This document shows, one piece after another, positions 1 through 9,639 of a DNA stretch of 64,000 nt. The DNA comes from Liolophura sinensis (Eukaryota > Mollusca > Polyplacophora > Chitonida > Chitonidae): contig NC_088307.1 in NCBI RefSeq assembly GCF_032854445.1, positions 6,522,017 to 6,586,016 on the forward strand, read 5' to 3'. Numbering within the stretch: the stretch's first letter is position 1; each line of letters opens with the position of its first letter. A model generated the notes under the pieces. That model saw only the letters and a list, made by a program, of their open reading frames with translations. It ran no database searches and had not been told where the DNA came from. The position numbers and the translations under genes were made by a program.

Positions 1-654
1 GATAGCTATCTGTGTCTTCTTTGTGAAACGCATATGGAATAAGTTTTTCACTTAATGATCCATTGTCCTGTGTTAACCCAATTTATAAAATATGTTGGTG
101 ATATTACTGAAACTTTGCTCAGACAAATGCCTATGAGTGTCAGTTTTGAATGTATGTTGCTCTTTGGGTACCCATTGCGACATGCAAAACGGTGTTTTCA
201 TTTTCTAAACATTGTCCAAAGCTCTGCTGGACTAGCTATATGGAAACAGAGGGTTTTGTGACTAGTTAACAAACGGATCCTATGTGTTGAAAAAAATTTT
301 CAAAGCTCTTCTTTACAGTAAAGTTAAAGAGGCACACGTTTACCATAACAACAAGAGTAAGATATCCAACTTAACTGCAAAATATATCTAATACAAACCA
401 TTTTTTTAAATAAATGACAGGTCAGGTCTTTCGATAAATACATATAGTATGTATACCCAGGCAAGTGTGGTAATATATATGCTTGATCTATGTGTATAAT
501 TTTTGTGTGTATATTTTGATATATCCCTCTTCCATGGCTATATCTGTGATATTCTTATTTTTTTAACCATAGCCACGATTTTAGATATACACAAACCTGT
601 ATTTCTGTACGAACAGAAATACTGATTTTTTCAAAAGAAAAAAAAATAATAAAG
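1..654 (+). mobile_element. L1/Tx1-type LINE, 3' end only (cut by window edge)
   Basis: This matches 5507-6174 almost base for base and is the 3' end of the same LINE. Codons at about 10-260 encode the C-terminal tail of ORF2 (a Cys/His finger region with IHCPVLTQF, then LLFGYPLRHAKRCFHFL and GLAIWKQRVL), a pattern typical of L1/Tx1 ORF2 C-termini. The 3' UTR follows and ends in an A-rich tail near 640-654. The flank after the tail is the same tRNA-like satellite sequence as at 6175, so this is a duplicate of the same insertion event and not an independent insertion. Confidence 0.75.
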
Positions 655-872
655 AGTGCTAGATTAACATGCAAGGGGTGCCGGACCGGGTTGTCCAAAC
701 AACTTTTCCAGCAATTAGTGCAAAGTATAGTGTTGAATCCTAGTTTCAGCTTTTAGAAAACAAAAGGAATTTTATTTTGAAATTTCACAGGCCAATAGAT
801 TTTCGCTGATACCTGTGTTTTTAGCAGATATGAGGCGATATGTTGTGCTTAATAGACTACATTAACCAACAA

Positions 873-947
873 GGGGAGCTAACTCAGATGGTAGAGCGCT
901 TCCCTTAGCATACCTCCCTTAGAGGTATCTGATGCCCGGGTTCTCGG
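873..947 (+). pseudogene. decayed tRNA-Ala(AGC)-like sequence
   Basis: The 5' acceptor strand and the D arm (GGGGAGC, TAACTCAGATGG) and the CTTAGCAT anticodon region remain, but the anticodon stem is replaced by a CCTCCCTTAG-type sequence and the T arm is poor. A near-identical copy lies at 10992, which supports segmental duplication. Confidence 0.5.
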
Positions 948-1311
948 GTAGGTAAAGTTTTTCTGATCGTTTTCCACACCGCTTCAAGTGAGTTTATCCG
1001 TCCATCCTATACACCAAATATTTAAGAAAGATTATTTCTTAACAACCACAAGTTTCGTCGCAGTGATGGGAGAATATGTGGAAAGCTTTTCATTGGGTGG
1101 GATGTGGGGGTGGGGGCTGCAGTTAGCGCAAAGTCCACTCTGGAAAGTAATTTTTTATATAGTAGTTTCAGGCTTTAGATAACATAAGGAAGTTTGTTGT
1201 TTTTAGAATCACAGGCCAACCAATATATATATATTTTTTCACTCAGAACTTTCTTATCAGCAGACCTTAGGCTAGAATGTTGTCCTTAATACATAGCACA
1301 TCAAACAACAC

Positions 1312-1384
1312 GGGGAGCTAGATCAGATGGTAGAGCGCTCGCTTAGCATGCGAGAGGTACCGGGATCGATGCCCGGGTTCTCCA
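1312..1384 (+). tRNA. tRNA-Ala(AGC)-like, old copy
   Basis: 73 nt, AGC anticodon in a TTAGCAT loop, G3:U70 present. The D stem is weakened (GATC opposite GAGC). A TTTTT run lies just downstream. Confidence 0.5.
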
Positions 1385-1574
1385 AGTAGCAGATTGTTTT
1401 TGATCGTGTTGCACACCGTTTCAAGAAAGCCTACTCGTCCAAACCATTCACCAATTCTGATGTTTATAATGACTGAGAAGCCAGGTACATAAGTGTGCAG
1501 CACCACATCCTATTTTTCTTAACAGCCACAAGGTTCGTCTTACTCATATGGGGATACGTGGAAAATTCTTCATG

Positions 1575-1647
1575 GGGGGGCTAGCTCACATGGTAGAGCG
1601 CTCGCTTTGCATTTGAGAGATACCCGGATCGTTGCCCGGGCTCTCCA
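1575..1647 (+). pseudogene. tRNA-Ala(UGC)-like, decayed
   Basis: UGC anticodon loop is kept, but the anticodon stem is partly unpaired (TTGAG 3' strand) and the T loop has lost the invariant A58, which breaks the B box. Confidence 0.45.
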
Positions 1648-2059
1648 AACAACATTTACTGCAATCAGGGCAAAGTTCTCTTTTGAATAGTAGTTTCAGC
1701 TTGTAGAAACATGAGGAAATTTGTTTTGAAATTTCACCGACCAATATATTTTCGCTGATACCTGTCTTATCAGCAGGTGTTAGGCTAGATGTTCTCCTGA
1801 ATACATACCACTTCAGCCAACACGAGGAACCAGTTCAGATGGTAGATCGATCGCTTAGATTAGGGAAGTCAGTGCTGACAGCCGAGGTGATCGGACGTGT
1901 TTACAGCATAGTCCGGAGCATAACATTGGTTGTTGTTGTAGTTCTGCTGAATAATTGCAACTGGGGGTTCCTGGTTTTTTCCAGGAGCCACGATGATCAC
2001 ACCCGGGGGCTGTGGGCCACAAGGAAGGGGAAGAAAGTACTAAAAGGAATTTTCACTTA

Positions 2060-3240
2060 TTGTTGATATTGGAGACACCGCGAAAATTTCTGCCGAGAAA
2101 GTGATTCGAGTCGTGGAGGAAGTGTTTGGACATGAACGCCTTACTCGTCTGTGTACCTAAAGGAGCTGTAAAATACGAGCTAACACCAGTAGACAAAGCA
2201 TCTAGTGATTTGCTGGGTGATGGACGTAAAATTGACGGTCAGTTCTGTGCGTGTACGGGTGTGACACAGAGAGTTCTTGTCGTGTCGTTTTTACATCAAT
2301 CTGCATATGTGGATAAAGATGAAATAGTGAAGAAACTGGAGGAATTTGGCGTAGAAATCTTTTCAGATAATAAAAGAAGGTTTTATCCTGGCACCAAAGA
2401 GAATGACGGCACAAGGTACCATCTCTACCATACGCCTCGAAAGTTTCATCTGGAGACAGTGCGGATTTTTTCAGAGTTGTTCGCGATAATCAGAAGAAGG
2501 TGTGTTCATTGTGTTTGGCAAAGGACCATATATTTCGTCAGTGCCCGGACTTTAGGTGCTACACATGCGTAGAGCAAGGACATGTACCCCGTGCATGCCA
2601 TGCGGACAGATCTAATGGGTGTCACCAATATGGGAGGAAGTGCTATTGTTTATTGTGTGTTCAAAGGACTATAGCTGTGACACGAACTCCGGACTTTGCA
2701 TGTGAGCGCTGTGGTCTGGAATACTGCGAGTGTGCAGAGACGGAAAGCCTTCAGTCAGTGCCCCCTTCGACTGCCAACCTAAAGTCACAGTGGCGTGGAC
2801 CATAATGAAAGCGTGCAAATGGAAAGGGAGGGGAGTGGTAGGCTAGACCAGAGCATGCTCGACAGTACCCCCAAGCAATGGTACGGTAGACGAATGTAAA
2901 AACAGGTGATTTTCAAATTGACTGATGGAAGCCAGCAAACAGGCGGGTGGTCAGTTGTCACGAACAAGAGGACTCGAGATGTGCGACTACAAGGAATAAG
3001 AAGTCCACAGAATGGAAAGTCAGTTGGCCGGAATATCGACGGTGAAACTACTGTGGGGGCGGCCTCAGCCATAGGAGAAATGACGCAAGACACAGGTGAG
3101 AACGAGCGCACCTTGGTTTGCTCGCAGTCTTCTGAGAGTTTGTTACAGCCTTCTACATCTGCAAGGCGACGAATAAACCTGTGCCGAATTTGTCTTGTGC
3201 AAGAAGAAAGGTGCCTAACAACAAGCCGAACAATAGAGCG
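2060..3240 (+). pseudogene. LINE ORF1 remnant (nucleic-acid-binding, zinc knuckles)
   Basis: Three out-of-frame pieces make up this ORF1. The first (about 2126-2480) has an RRM-like stretch (VLVVSFLHQSAYVDKDEIV, KLEEFGVEIFSD, then NDGTRYHLYHTPRK). The second (2500-2805) carries Cys/His knuckles: CSLCLAKDHIFRQC, CYTCVEQGHVPRAC, and further CxxC pairs. The third (2906-3240) has the GGWSVVTNKRTRD motif often found near ORF1 C-termini. By analogy with other Tx1-type elements, the protein would coat LINE RNA. Frameshifts lie near 2150, 2490 and 2810-2900. An ATG-initiated start cannot be fixed because the reading frame is already broken near the 5' end. Confidence 0.6.
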
Positions 3241-3265
3241 CAATAAAATAACTTTCTTTCTCATA

Positions 3266-3895
3266 ATGGTGCTGATTACGTTACTCAACTGTAATGGTTT
3301 AGGAGCTGAAAATAAGTTCGAACGCCTGTATAACGGACTGAATGGAGATATAATTTGCCTGCAAGAAACTCACTTCGATGATGAAATCGTAAGTAAAGTA
3401 CAACGGTCAATTGAAGGCAAAGTCTACGCCAGTAGCTCGCTAACTGCACAAAAGGGGTTGCCATTATTATTACCAATTCCCTTATAGACAAAGTTATGGG
3501 TGTAACATCTGATAATGAGGGACGAATAATTCACTTGATTTTGGAGATAGAAGACAAAATGATAGATATGGTACATGTTTACGTTCCTAATAGTATAGCA
3601 GAGCGATATGATTTTTTAAAGAAGTGGATATATTTCTTACAGGGAATTTTAAAATATTCGTTCGGGATTGCAGTGTGGTTTTCCAGTCAAGAGATAGGGC
3701 ATCTAAGCGCCTCGAAAATGGTAAGTCCAGGAGGCAATTACAAGAGTTCATGTCAAGGCATAATCTAGTTGATATTTGGCGTGAAAGAAAACCCGGAAGA
3801 GTAATGCTTACGTGGCACAGAACTGTTGAAAATGCTTTGCGCCAGAGCCGCGTGGATCACGTTAATCTCCAGGGAAATTGTTGTCAGTTGTAAAC
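3266..3895 (+). pseudogene. LINE ORF2 N-terminal part: AP endonuclease domain
   Basis: Starts at ATG 3266 (MVLITLLNCNGLGAENKFE). It shows endonuclease landmarks: NCNGLG, then ICLQETHF with the catalytic Glu, then VHVYVPN, then a C-terminal piece with TWHR and SRVDHV. The frame changes at about 3460-3490 and again near 3640, and the GDFN-type motif is damaged. This domain would nick target DNA for target-primed reverse transcription. Confidence 0.65.
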
Positions 3896-4080
3896 CTGTA
3901 TATATGAATAATACATCCTTTAGTCACCATGCTGTACTCTGTACTATATGAAGTGTGATTTTTCACTGGTTGAAATCGGTCCTGGTCTGTATTGTCTTAA
4001 CGATAGGTTACTGGAAGATGATGAATTTTGCACCAAGGTGAGACGATGTATAAATGAGCAGTTAACATGTCCATTATATT

Positions 4081-4318
4081 TTCTTTCTTTATTTGACTGG
4101 TGTTTTACGCCGTACTCAAGAATATTTCACTTATACGACGGCGGCCAGCATTATGGTGGGTGGAAACCGGGCAGAGCCCGGGGGAAACCCACGACCATCC
4201 GCAGGTTGAGAGGAAGCCAGCATGAGCTGGACGTGAGCTCACAGCGACCGCATTGGTGGGAGGCTCCTAGGTCATTACGCTGCGCTAGCGCGCTAAACAA
4301 CTGATCCCCGGAGGCCCC
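4081..4318 (-). mobile_element. molluscan tRNA-derived SINE inserted in LINE
   Basis: Read on the minus strand, it begins at 4318 with GGGGCCTCCGGGGATCAG and a tRNA-like head with A-box-like and B-box-like stretches (GCGGTCGCTGTGAGCTC). It continues into a conserved body (GTCGTGGGTTTCCCCCGGGC; CGTCGTATAAGTGAAATATT; TTGAGTACGGCGTAAAACAC) and ends in an AAATAAAG-type tail near 4081. I recognise this from memory as a widespread bivalve SINE of the V-/Meta-type superfamilies, but I cannot say which. An internal block between the body and the head seems to be missing compared with the form I remember. Confidence 0.75.
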
Positions 4319-4321
4319 TTG

Positions 4322-5767
4322 TGAGTTTGTATGATAAGGCGTCTAAGGCAAAAGTAAATATTGATAAGTGACAGATATTACCTACGTGTACAGACTGCCA
4401 GGATCGTACAATTGAGGGTATTCCCGTGGTTAATCACAGTATCTGTGTACTAGGTTTTCAGATCGGGCCTGATTAAACAGCATGTTATGTAGAAAACTGG
4501 AACAAAGGCATAAACAAAGTCAAGTCTGTGCTACACCTATGGGAACAAACGGGACTATCGCTAAATGGGAGAGTCGCAGTTATTACAACTTTATTGATAT
4601 CTAGATTGTGGTATTGTATGGCTGTTTGTGCCGGTTCCAGAGAAATGTATTAATGATCTTGAAGCCGTATGTGTAGATTTTCTGTGGTCTCAGCGGTGAC
4701 ATCTGATAGCACATGGAGTTGTTGTTAACTCTTTTAAAAAACGGTGGCTTAAATATGCCAGACACTGCAACCAAGGTTTCGCCTCAAAATGTTGGGTCGT
4801 TTTTTTAATCAGAATTATCGAGCAGTGTTGAAAGAGTTTTTTTCCCCCATATTTTCTGTCAAAATGGTATTCCTTGTCAGAGACGTATTCTATAAATAAT
4901 TGCTTGATGTCTTACCAGAGTGTTACAAGGAGTTCTTTTTACCATGGACAAAAGTATGACTTGAACTGTGTATTGAGAGCCGGGAACAGGTACCCAGCCA
5001 ACTGTTATTTTTTAATGCCAATAGGCGTTTGTTTTATAAACTGTTTATCAAATCCAAGCTGCTTTGTGTGCGGGATTTTTTTATATGAATGCATTCCCGG
5101 ATTCCTGCCAGAGGTAGCTATCAGAAAAATTGTGTCAGAGACATTCCCTGAGGCTGACCTTGCACAGATAAACACCATACACAGAATGATTAAAGAGACT
5201 ATTCCACCGCGATGATTCACAGTAGTAGATGACAATGGTACTGCTTGTACATCAAGTAGAAGAAGGGACGTAGTACGCCAGTTTCAGTCTTGAAAAACAA
5301 GCAATTTTATAAGCTACTTTCATAGAAAGGTAGGTAGAGTCTGCCTCAGTTCGACACTGGTTAAGGGTTTTAGTAACATTGAAGTCGATCATTTATGGAG
5401 TTGTATTTTATTACCTGGAAAGGGGCCTGATTGTACTCTGCTGGATTGTAAAATTTGTCATAATTCTGTGTATACAGTAGAGATCCTTTTCAAAATAGGG
5501 TATGTGAATAGCTATTTGTGTCTTCTTTGTGAAACGGATATGGAATAAGTTTTTCACTTAATAATCCATTGTCCTGTGTTAACCCAATTTATAAAATATG
5601 TTGGTGATATTACTAAAACTTTGCTCAGACAAATGCCTATGAGTGTCAGTTTTGAATGTATGTTGCTCTTTGGGTACCCATTGCGACATGCAAAACGGTG
5701 TTTTCATTTTCTAAACATTGTCCAAAGCTCTGCTGGACTAGCTATATGGAAACAGAGGGTTTTGTGA
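4322..5767 (+). pseudogene. LINE ORF2 C-terminal part (post-RT region and zinc finger)
   Basis: Begins with YDKASKAKVNIDK, which in Tx1/L1 proteins follows the FADD box of reverse transcriptase. It continues through GIPVVNHSICVLGFQIGPD, the WNKGINKVKSVL..LSLNGRVAVI segment, and ends with a CCHC-type finger (CLLCETDME..FHLIIHCPVL) and GLAIWKQRVL. The catalytic palm motifs are absent because everything between 4080 and 4319 is a SINE. Several stops and frame changes are present. The final 200 bases match the copy at the window start. Confidence 0.7.
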
Positions 5768-6174
5768 CAAGTTAACAAACGGATCCTGTGTGTTGAAAAA
5801 AATTGTCACAGCTCTTCTTTACAGTAAAGTTAAAGAGGCACACGTTTACCATAACAACAAGAGTAAGATATCCAACTTAATTGCAAAATATATCTAACAC
5901 AAACCATTTTTTAAAATAAATGACACAGATGATGTTCAGGTCTTTCGATAAATACATATAGTATGTATACCCATGCAAGTGTGGTAATATACATGTATAT
6001 GCTTGATCTATGTGTATAATTTTTGTGTGTATATTTTGATATATCCCTCTTCCATGGCTATATCTGTGATATTCTTATTTTTTTAACCATTGCCACGATT
6101 TTGGATATGCACAATCCTGTATTTCTGTACGAACAGAAATACTGATTTTTTCAAAAGAAAAAAAAATAATAAAG
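5768..6174 (+). other. LINE 3' UTR and A-rich tail
   Basis: AT-rich non-coding sequence with short TATATG-type runs. It ends in an A-rich stretch and AATAATAAA, then the target duplication. It matches 260-654. Confidence 0.6.
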
Positions 6175-6381
6175 AGTGCTAGATTAACATGCGGGGGTAC
6201 CGGACCGGGTTGTCCAAACAACTTTTCCAGCAATTAGTGCAAAGTATAGTGTTGAATCCTAGTTTCAGCTTTTAGAAAACAAAAGGAATTTTATTTTGAA
6301 ATTTCACAGGCCAATAGATTTTCGCTGATACCTGTGTTTTTAGCAGATATGAGGCTAGATGTTGTGCTTAATAGACTACAT
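6175..6381 (+). repeat. Old satellite remnant between LINE and composite transposon
   Basis: The first about 45 bases are the 3' half of the tRNA-like unit split by the LINE. The rest is satellite spacer (AGTTTCAGCTTTTAGAAAAC, then CGCTGATACCTG) and matches 661-865. It ends with ACAT, which recurs after the composite transposon. Confidence 0.65.
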
Positions 6382-6834
6382 GGACACAGACCCCCATTAC
6401 AACTTCCGTTTTTCGGTAGGGACGATTGTAGTTCTGTGAATTTTAGGGTATAAAGTCTTTTTTTGCTCCCAGGCGTCCATTTTTGGTGCACAGGTGCATG
6501 CTTGGTATTAAAATGCTGGAAACTGTCTAAACTTTGAGGAGGTATGAGCTTTATTGATGAAAGTTTGAAATTCTGGGCGAGAGGACACAAGGTGTGAGGT
6601 AGTGATGAGGCTGCGAGTGACGTCCCCTTGGCGTTGCTAGGCACGCCTCCCAGCTGCCGGCATGGAAAGGTCCAGATTTTGACGGTCAACCTATGTCAAG
6701 ATTTTTATGGCTTCTTTCTCACAGGCTGGGCCAGGTATGCACCAAAGCTTAATGGCCACGGAATGTTTGGGACTGAGCTACAGCGCTAGACGTTAACATT
6801 GTCGCTTATGGAAAATTAATGGGGGTCCGAGGCC
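6382..6834 (+). mobile_element. 453-bp MITE-like module A with terminal inverted repeats
   Basis: Begins GGACACAGACCCCCATTA. The reverse complement of its end is GGCCTCGGACCCCCATTA, so the inverted repeats match at 15 of 18 positions. It has no convincing coding capacity. Its right half (about 6598-6823) is homologous to a 226-bp block in every main-array satellite monomer, about nine bases in ten by eye. Confidence 0.65.
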
Positions 6835-7092
6835 TGTACTGACGAAGTCACCAAAATGTGAAAAATGTCACCATGCGCTTAGATTTCGCAGCAGCCTGGT
6901 AATTTTTGGTGGGTATGTCTGTGATGTGTTTTGCATTGATTGGGCCGTTTCATAGCTTCTTGGGGCTATTTACGTTTTGAAAATATCCATTTTGATGAAA
7001 AATCGGTAAAATGCTGTTCAGCGTAGGATAGCATGTGTATAGGCATCCTGAAATGAACAACATGCAACGTTCTAGTATTCCTACGCTTGAAA
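6835..7092. other. Non-coding left part of transposon interior
   Basis: Between module A and the endonuclease gene. I see AT-rich sequence without motifs I can name and no second copy of the 18-bp terminal inverted repeat. It probably holds the promoter and 5' UTR of the rightward gene. Confidence 0.4.
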
Positions 7093-7476
7093 ATGGAGAC
7101 GTTCAGAGCAGAAATTGCTGCAAAAATTGAAAGTTTCAGTGTTTATAGTGAAAACGGAGCCTGTCGAGTGTGGACTGCACCATTGACGAGGGATGGTCGA
7201 TATGGTCTTGCCTCCTACAAAGACCCCGTCACACATCGATGGAAGAAGAAACACATCATTAGACTTGTTTATATGGCCAGACAGGGGCTGTCACATTTAG
7301 ATCCCAAGCTTGATTGTTCACACGTGTGCCACAACACACGCTGTGTAAATGTGGACCACATAAGCTTGGAACCGCATTGTGTTAACAATAACAGGCAGCG
7401 CTGCTGTCTCGGCCATGGGCAGTATGCAAGGTGCATGTTGCATTTAAGACTGAGCAGGTTGGTTTCCCCTCATTAA
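7093..7476 (+). CDS. His-Me finger (HNH-type) endonuclease-like protein
   Basis: 127 residues from the first ATG. Residues 75-108 carry a zinc-binding His-Me finger signature: CSHVCHNTRCVNVDHISLEP, then NNNRQRCCLGHG. This resembles the zinc-loop region of I-PpoI-like homing endonucleases (family zf-His_Me_endon). His77/His80 and the Asn98-100 cluster are candidate catalytic or metal-binding residues, with Cys75, Cys79, Cys84 and His89 as likely zinc ligands. The N-terminal part (RVWTAPLTRDGRYGLASYKD) fits the YG..-type lead-in of these proteins. An AATAAA follows the stop within about 15 bases. It faces the transposase gene tail to tail across 108 bp. The role is probably DNA cleavage or binding for the transposon; this is inference. 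The frame is intact. Confidence 0.72.
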   Translation: METFRAEIAAKIESFSVYSENGACRVWTAPLTRDGRYGLASYKDPVTHRWKKKHIIRLVYMARQGLSHLDPKLDCSHVCHNTRCVNVDHISLEPHCVNNNRQRCCLGHGQYARCMLHLRLSRLVSPH

Positions 7477-7584
7477 AAATAATAAATAACAGATTGTTTT
7501 AGATTTTGCTCAATTTCTGTTATCATTTTTTAATTTCTTTCATAAGCAACAACAGCAGTGACAAATTATATACAAAATTGGCGG

Positions 7585-9639
7585 TTACAAATATCTAGTG
7601 TATGTGTGATCTGTTTGGGTGTTGTCCAGTTGTCCCTTGGCATAGTCAGTTTTTTCTTCTGGATTTGAAAGCCTGTACTCAATGTGCTCTCGAAGTTTTC
7701 TGGCTGTATTGCGGAGTGATCTCCCCTTAACTGTCTGTCGCTTCTTATAAACCTTGTGGTACTGGTTCACCCTTTCAATCTGTTGTACTGTTCTCTCGCT
7801 CCTAGGTGAAATACTGGCGCCGACAGCTTGGAGTTTGGCAGCCGTGGACTTGTCCTGGCCATTGTTAAGTCTGTGGATTGTGGACGCCGCCCTTCCCTCC
7901 ATATTTCTGCTGTAGTTTACATTCTTGGGCAAGGAGACGCTGAGTGATCTGTTGACAGCTTCGCACTTTTGAGTGCTGGTGTTCATCCGGAGACTAGTGA
8001 CGGCTGTCTCGCTTAACCTCATGTGCAGTACTTCGGTCAATAGTTTCCTGTCGTTGTCATCCATGTTAAAAGGGCAGAGTTTACTGGTGGATAAAAACAG
8101 GGACCTCTCCCACCAGCTGCTGGTTTCCCCTCCGGAGCAAACCACACTGTTCCTGCGGCATTTGGAACAGTCCCCACCGTAACACCTGACCGTTGCATCC
8201 ACAACCCTGGGTAGGCAAGTTTTTATTTTCCTCATGTCACCAATGTGCTCTGACATAAGTTGAGAAAATATCAAGCTACACCTGGCCTTAACATCCTGAC
8301 TCAACACCTTCTGTGCTTTCTTCCTGGCTTCCCTCGTTCGGCCCTGTCCTTCAAACATGGCATCGCTGAACTTAGCCTGGTTACATTTCTTGAACTGGGA
8401 TCTACCAAGGTGCGTGGGGTCTGCTAACCGTTCGACCTCCCACAGTGGCTCGACCAGTCGGATGCCGTCCTCCACTCCCTTGACTGACCTGGAGTCGCCG
8501 TCTGTGGTTACATGTTTGGCTAAAACACCTTGCCTCGCCAATCCCTCGCCAATCTCGTTCCCCATATTATACTCGGACCAGGGGGCATGTGGGTTTGTGT
8601 TCGCTGTGCACTCCTCGTGTCCTCCAGGGCACTTTACTTGGAAGCCTTTTCCTCTTAGCCAGGAGCCAGTCCAACACAATTTATTCTTCAGTGCTGCGGA
8701 GACAATGTATTGCTTGTCTGTTGATGTCTCCACAGCCAGGGAAATTGCTTGTGAAGCATTCTGGCCCGGTTTCTTGGGACTGGTTATGGTAATGCTGTTG
8801 TAGCGAGTGTCTGTGGCCAGATCTATTGTGCTGTCATCCTCTCCTCTTTGCCTTTTGTATGCCTTTACCTCTTCCACCTTATTTGCCATATCCTCTCTGT
8901 TCAGCTTTGCGATTGCAGATGCGACATGGTTTGCAGTGCGATGCATGTTCCTACGAGTGGCAGGCGGCACGTCCATCGCTGCAAATAGAAGTCTGGCTCG
9001 GGTGTTCCCCATTGGTGTGTCCTGGAGGCCTACTTGAAGAGCTCGGTTCACCGCCGCAGCTTTTTGGCCAGGTCTGTTACATTCTACCTCTTTGTAGAAT
9101 TTGTGGAAGCCAGATACATAGTCACAGTCACAGCACTTAAAACTGAACGCCCAGGCTAAACCCCACTTTTTCTCTGCAGCTATCTCTAACCTAGGCAGTG
9201 GACAGTGGTCCTTGGTCTCACTGTGCTCAAGCATAACTTTGTTCCATATACACACCATTTTCTGTATATCTATGAGTCGCATTCCTTCAGCAGCCCATTC
9301 CCGCTCTTGTGTATCTCTGTCTGATCCAGCCGTGGAATCTACCTTGCACCGTCTTGGCCGCTGTATTCTCTTTGTGTCAGGCTGGTGTGTTCTTACAGCC
9401 TCCTGATTGGGCTGGAAATCTGTGTCCATCAAGGAACACCCAGGCACAGGATTCAGCATGTCTGTAACTGCTGACAGGTTATTTGAGCGATCCTGGGCCT
9501 TTCCAGCTTGAAATCTAGACTGTTTCCTCTTTCTGTCTCCCTTCATGGTGTTTTGGGGTAGATTGTTTGCCTTGTTAACTGTCAGACTGACCAATATAGG
9601 TGTACTTGGTGGCTGCCTGATTGGAAATGTTAAATTCAT
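7585..9639 (-). CDS. Mutator-like DDE transposase
   Basis: 684 residues, intact, ATG at 9639. The N-terminal about 110 residues are basic and low-complexity. A metal-binding-like CCDC lies at 169-172. The likely catalytic triad is D277 (ATDTRYNS), D380 (HVTTDGDS) and E560 (NTSTQKCEAVNR). A Cys-rich insert is seen at 486-501 (CYGGDCSKCRRNSVVC). After E560 comes the LPKNVNYSRNMEGRAAS..LNNG block seen in Mutator-like transposase proteins (the domain called Mutator in Pfam), which are abundant in bivalves. I recognise the family from these motifs, not from a search; a Kolobok-type relative is the main alternative. It would cut and rejoin the transposon ends. Confidence 0.72.
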   Translation of the reverse strand: MNLTFPIRQPPSTPILVSLTVNKANNLPQNTMKGDRKRKQSRFQAGKAQDRSNNLSAVTDMLNPVPGCSLMDTDFQPNQEAVRTHQPDTKRIQRPRRCKVDSTAGSDRDTQEREWAAEGMRLIDIQKMVCIWNKVMLEHSETKDHCPLPRLEIAAEKKWGLAWAFSFKCCDCDYVSGFHKFYKEVECNRPGQKAAAVNRALQVGLQDTPMGNTRARLLFAAMDVPPATRRNMHRTANHVASAIAKLNREDMANKVEEVKAYKRQRGEDDSTIDLATDTRYNSITITSPKKPGQNASQAISLAVETSTDKQYIVSAALKNKLCWTGSWLRGKGFQVKCPGGHEECTANTNPHAPWSEYNMGNEIGEGLARQGVLAKHVTTDGDSRSVKGVEDGIRLVEPLWEVERLADPTHLGRSQFKKCNQAKFSDAMFEGQGRTREARKKAQKVLSQDVKARCSLIFSQLMSEHIGDMRKIKTCLPRVVDATVRCYGGDCSKCRRNSVVCSGGETSSWWERSLFLSTSKLCPFNMDDNDRKLLTEVLHMRLSETAVTSLRMNTSTQKCEAVNRSLSVSLPKNVNYSRNMEGRAASTIHRLNNGQDKSTAAKLQAVGASISPRSERTVQQIERVNQYHKVYKKRQTVKGRSLRNTARKLREHIEYRLSNPEEKTDYAKGQLDNTQTDHTYTRYL

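Larger units (their letters stand above)
655..1862 (+). repeat. Old, diverged tRNA-Ala satellite
   Basis: Satellite sequence related to the main array but shorter and more diverged. It holds a decayed AGC-type tRNA-like sequence at 873-947, an AGC-type copy at 1312-1384, a UGC-type copy at 1575-1647 and the 5' half of another tRNA-like copy at about 1824-1862, which the next LINE interrupts. The transposon-derived 226-bp block of the main array is absent. The stretch matches 6175-6381 joined to 10978 onward, so the two regions are copies of one duplicated segment. Confidence 0.75.
1863..6174 (+). mobile_element. L1/Tx1-type LINE, decayed, RT core missing
   Basis: A LINE of about 4.3 kb. In order it has a short 5' UTR, a broken ORF1 with zinc-knuckle cysteines (about 2060-3240), ORF2 endonuclease sequence (3266-3890), an inserted SINE (4081-4318), ORF2 sequence from just after the RT catalytic region to the C-terminus (4322-5767), a 3' UTR, and an A-rich tail. 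It sits inside a tRNA-like unit: the 5' flank ends in cgcttagatta (to 1862) and the 3' flank starts with tgctagatta (6177-6186), a short, slightly diverged target duplication in the anticodon region. The first bases resemble the start of the LINE at 34495, so both are probably close to full length at the 5' end. Several frame breaks mean it cannot move itself. Confidence 0.8.

Noticed and set aside
6291-6689. 132-residue minus-strand ORF across module A
   Set aside because: It is repeated in module B with a different end, reads through the inverted repeat and has no recognisable domain.
8357-8803. Plus-strand ORFs within the transposase gene
   Set aside because: Shadow frames of the 684-residue minus-strand transposase; no domains.
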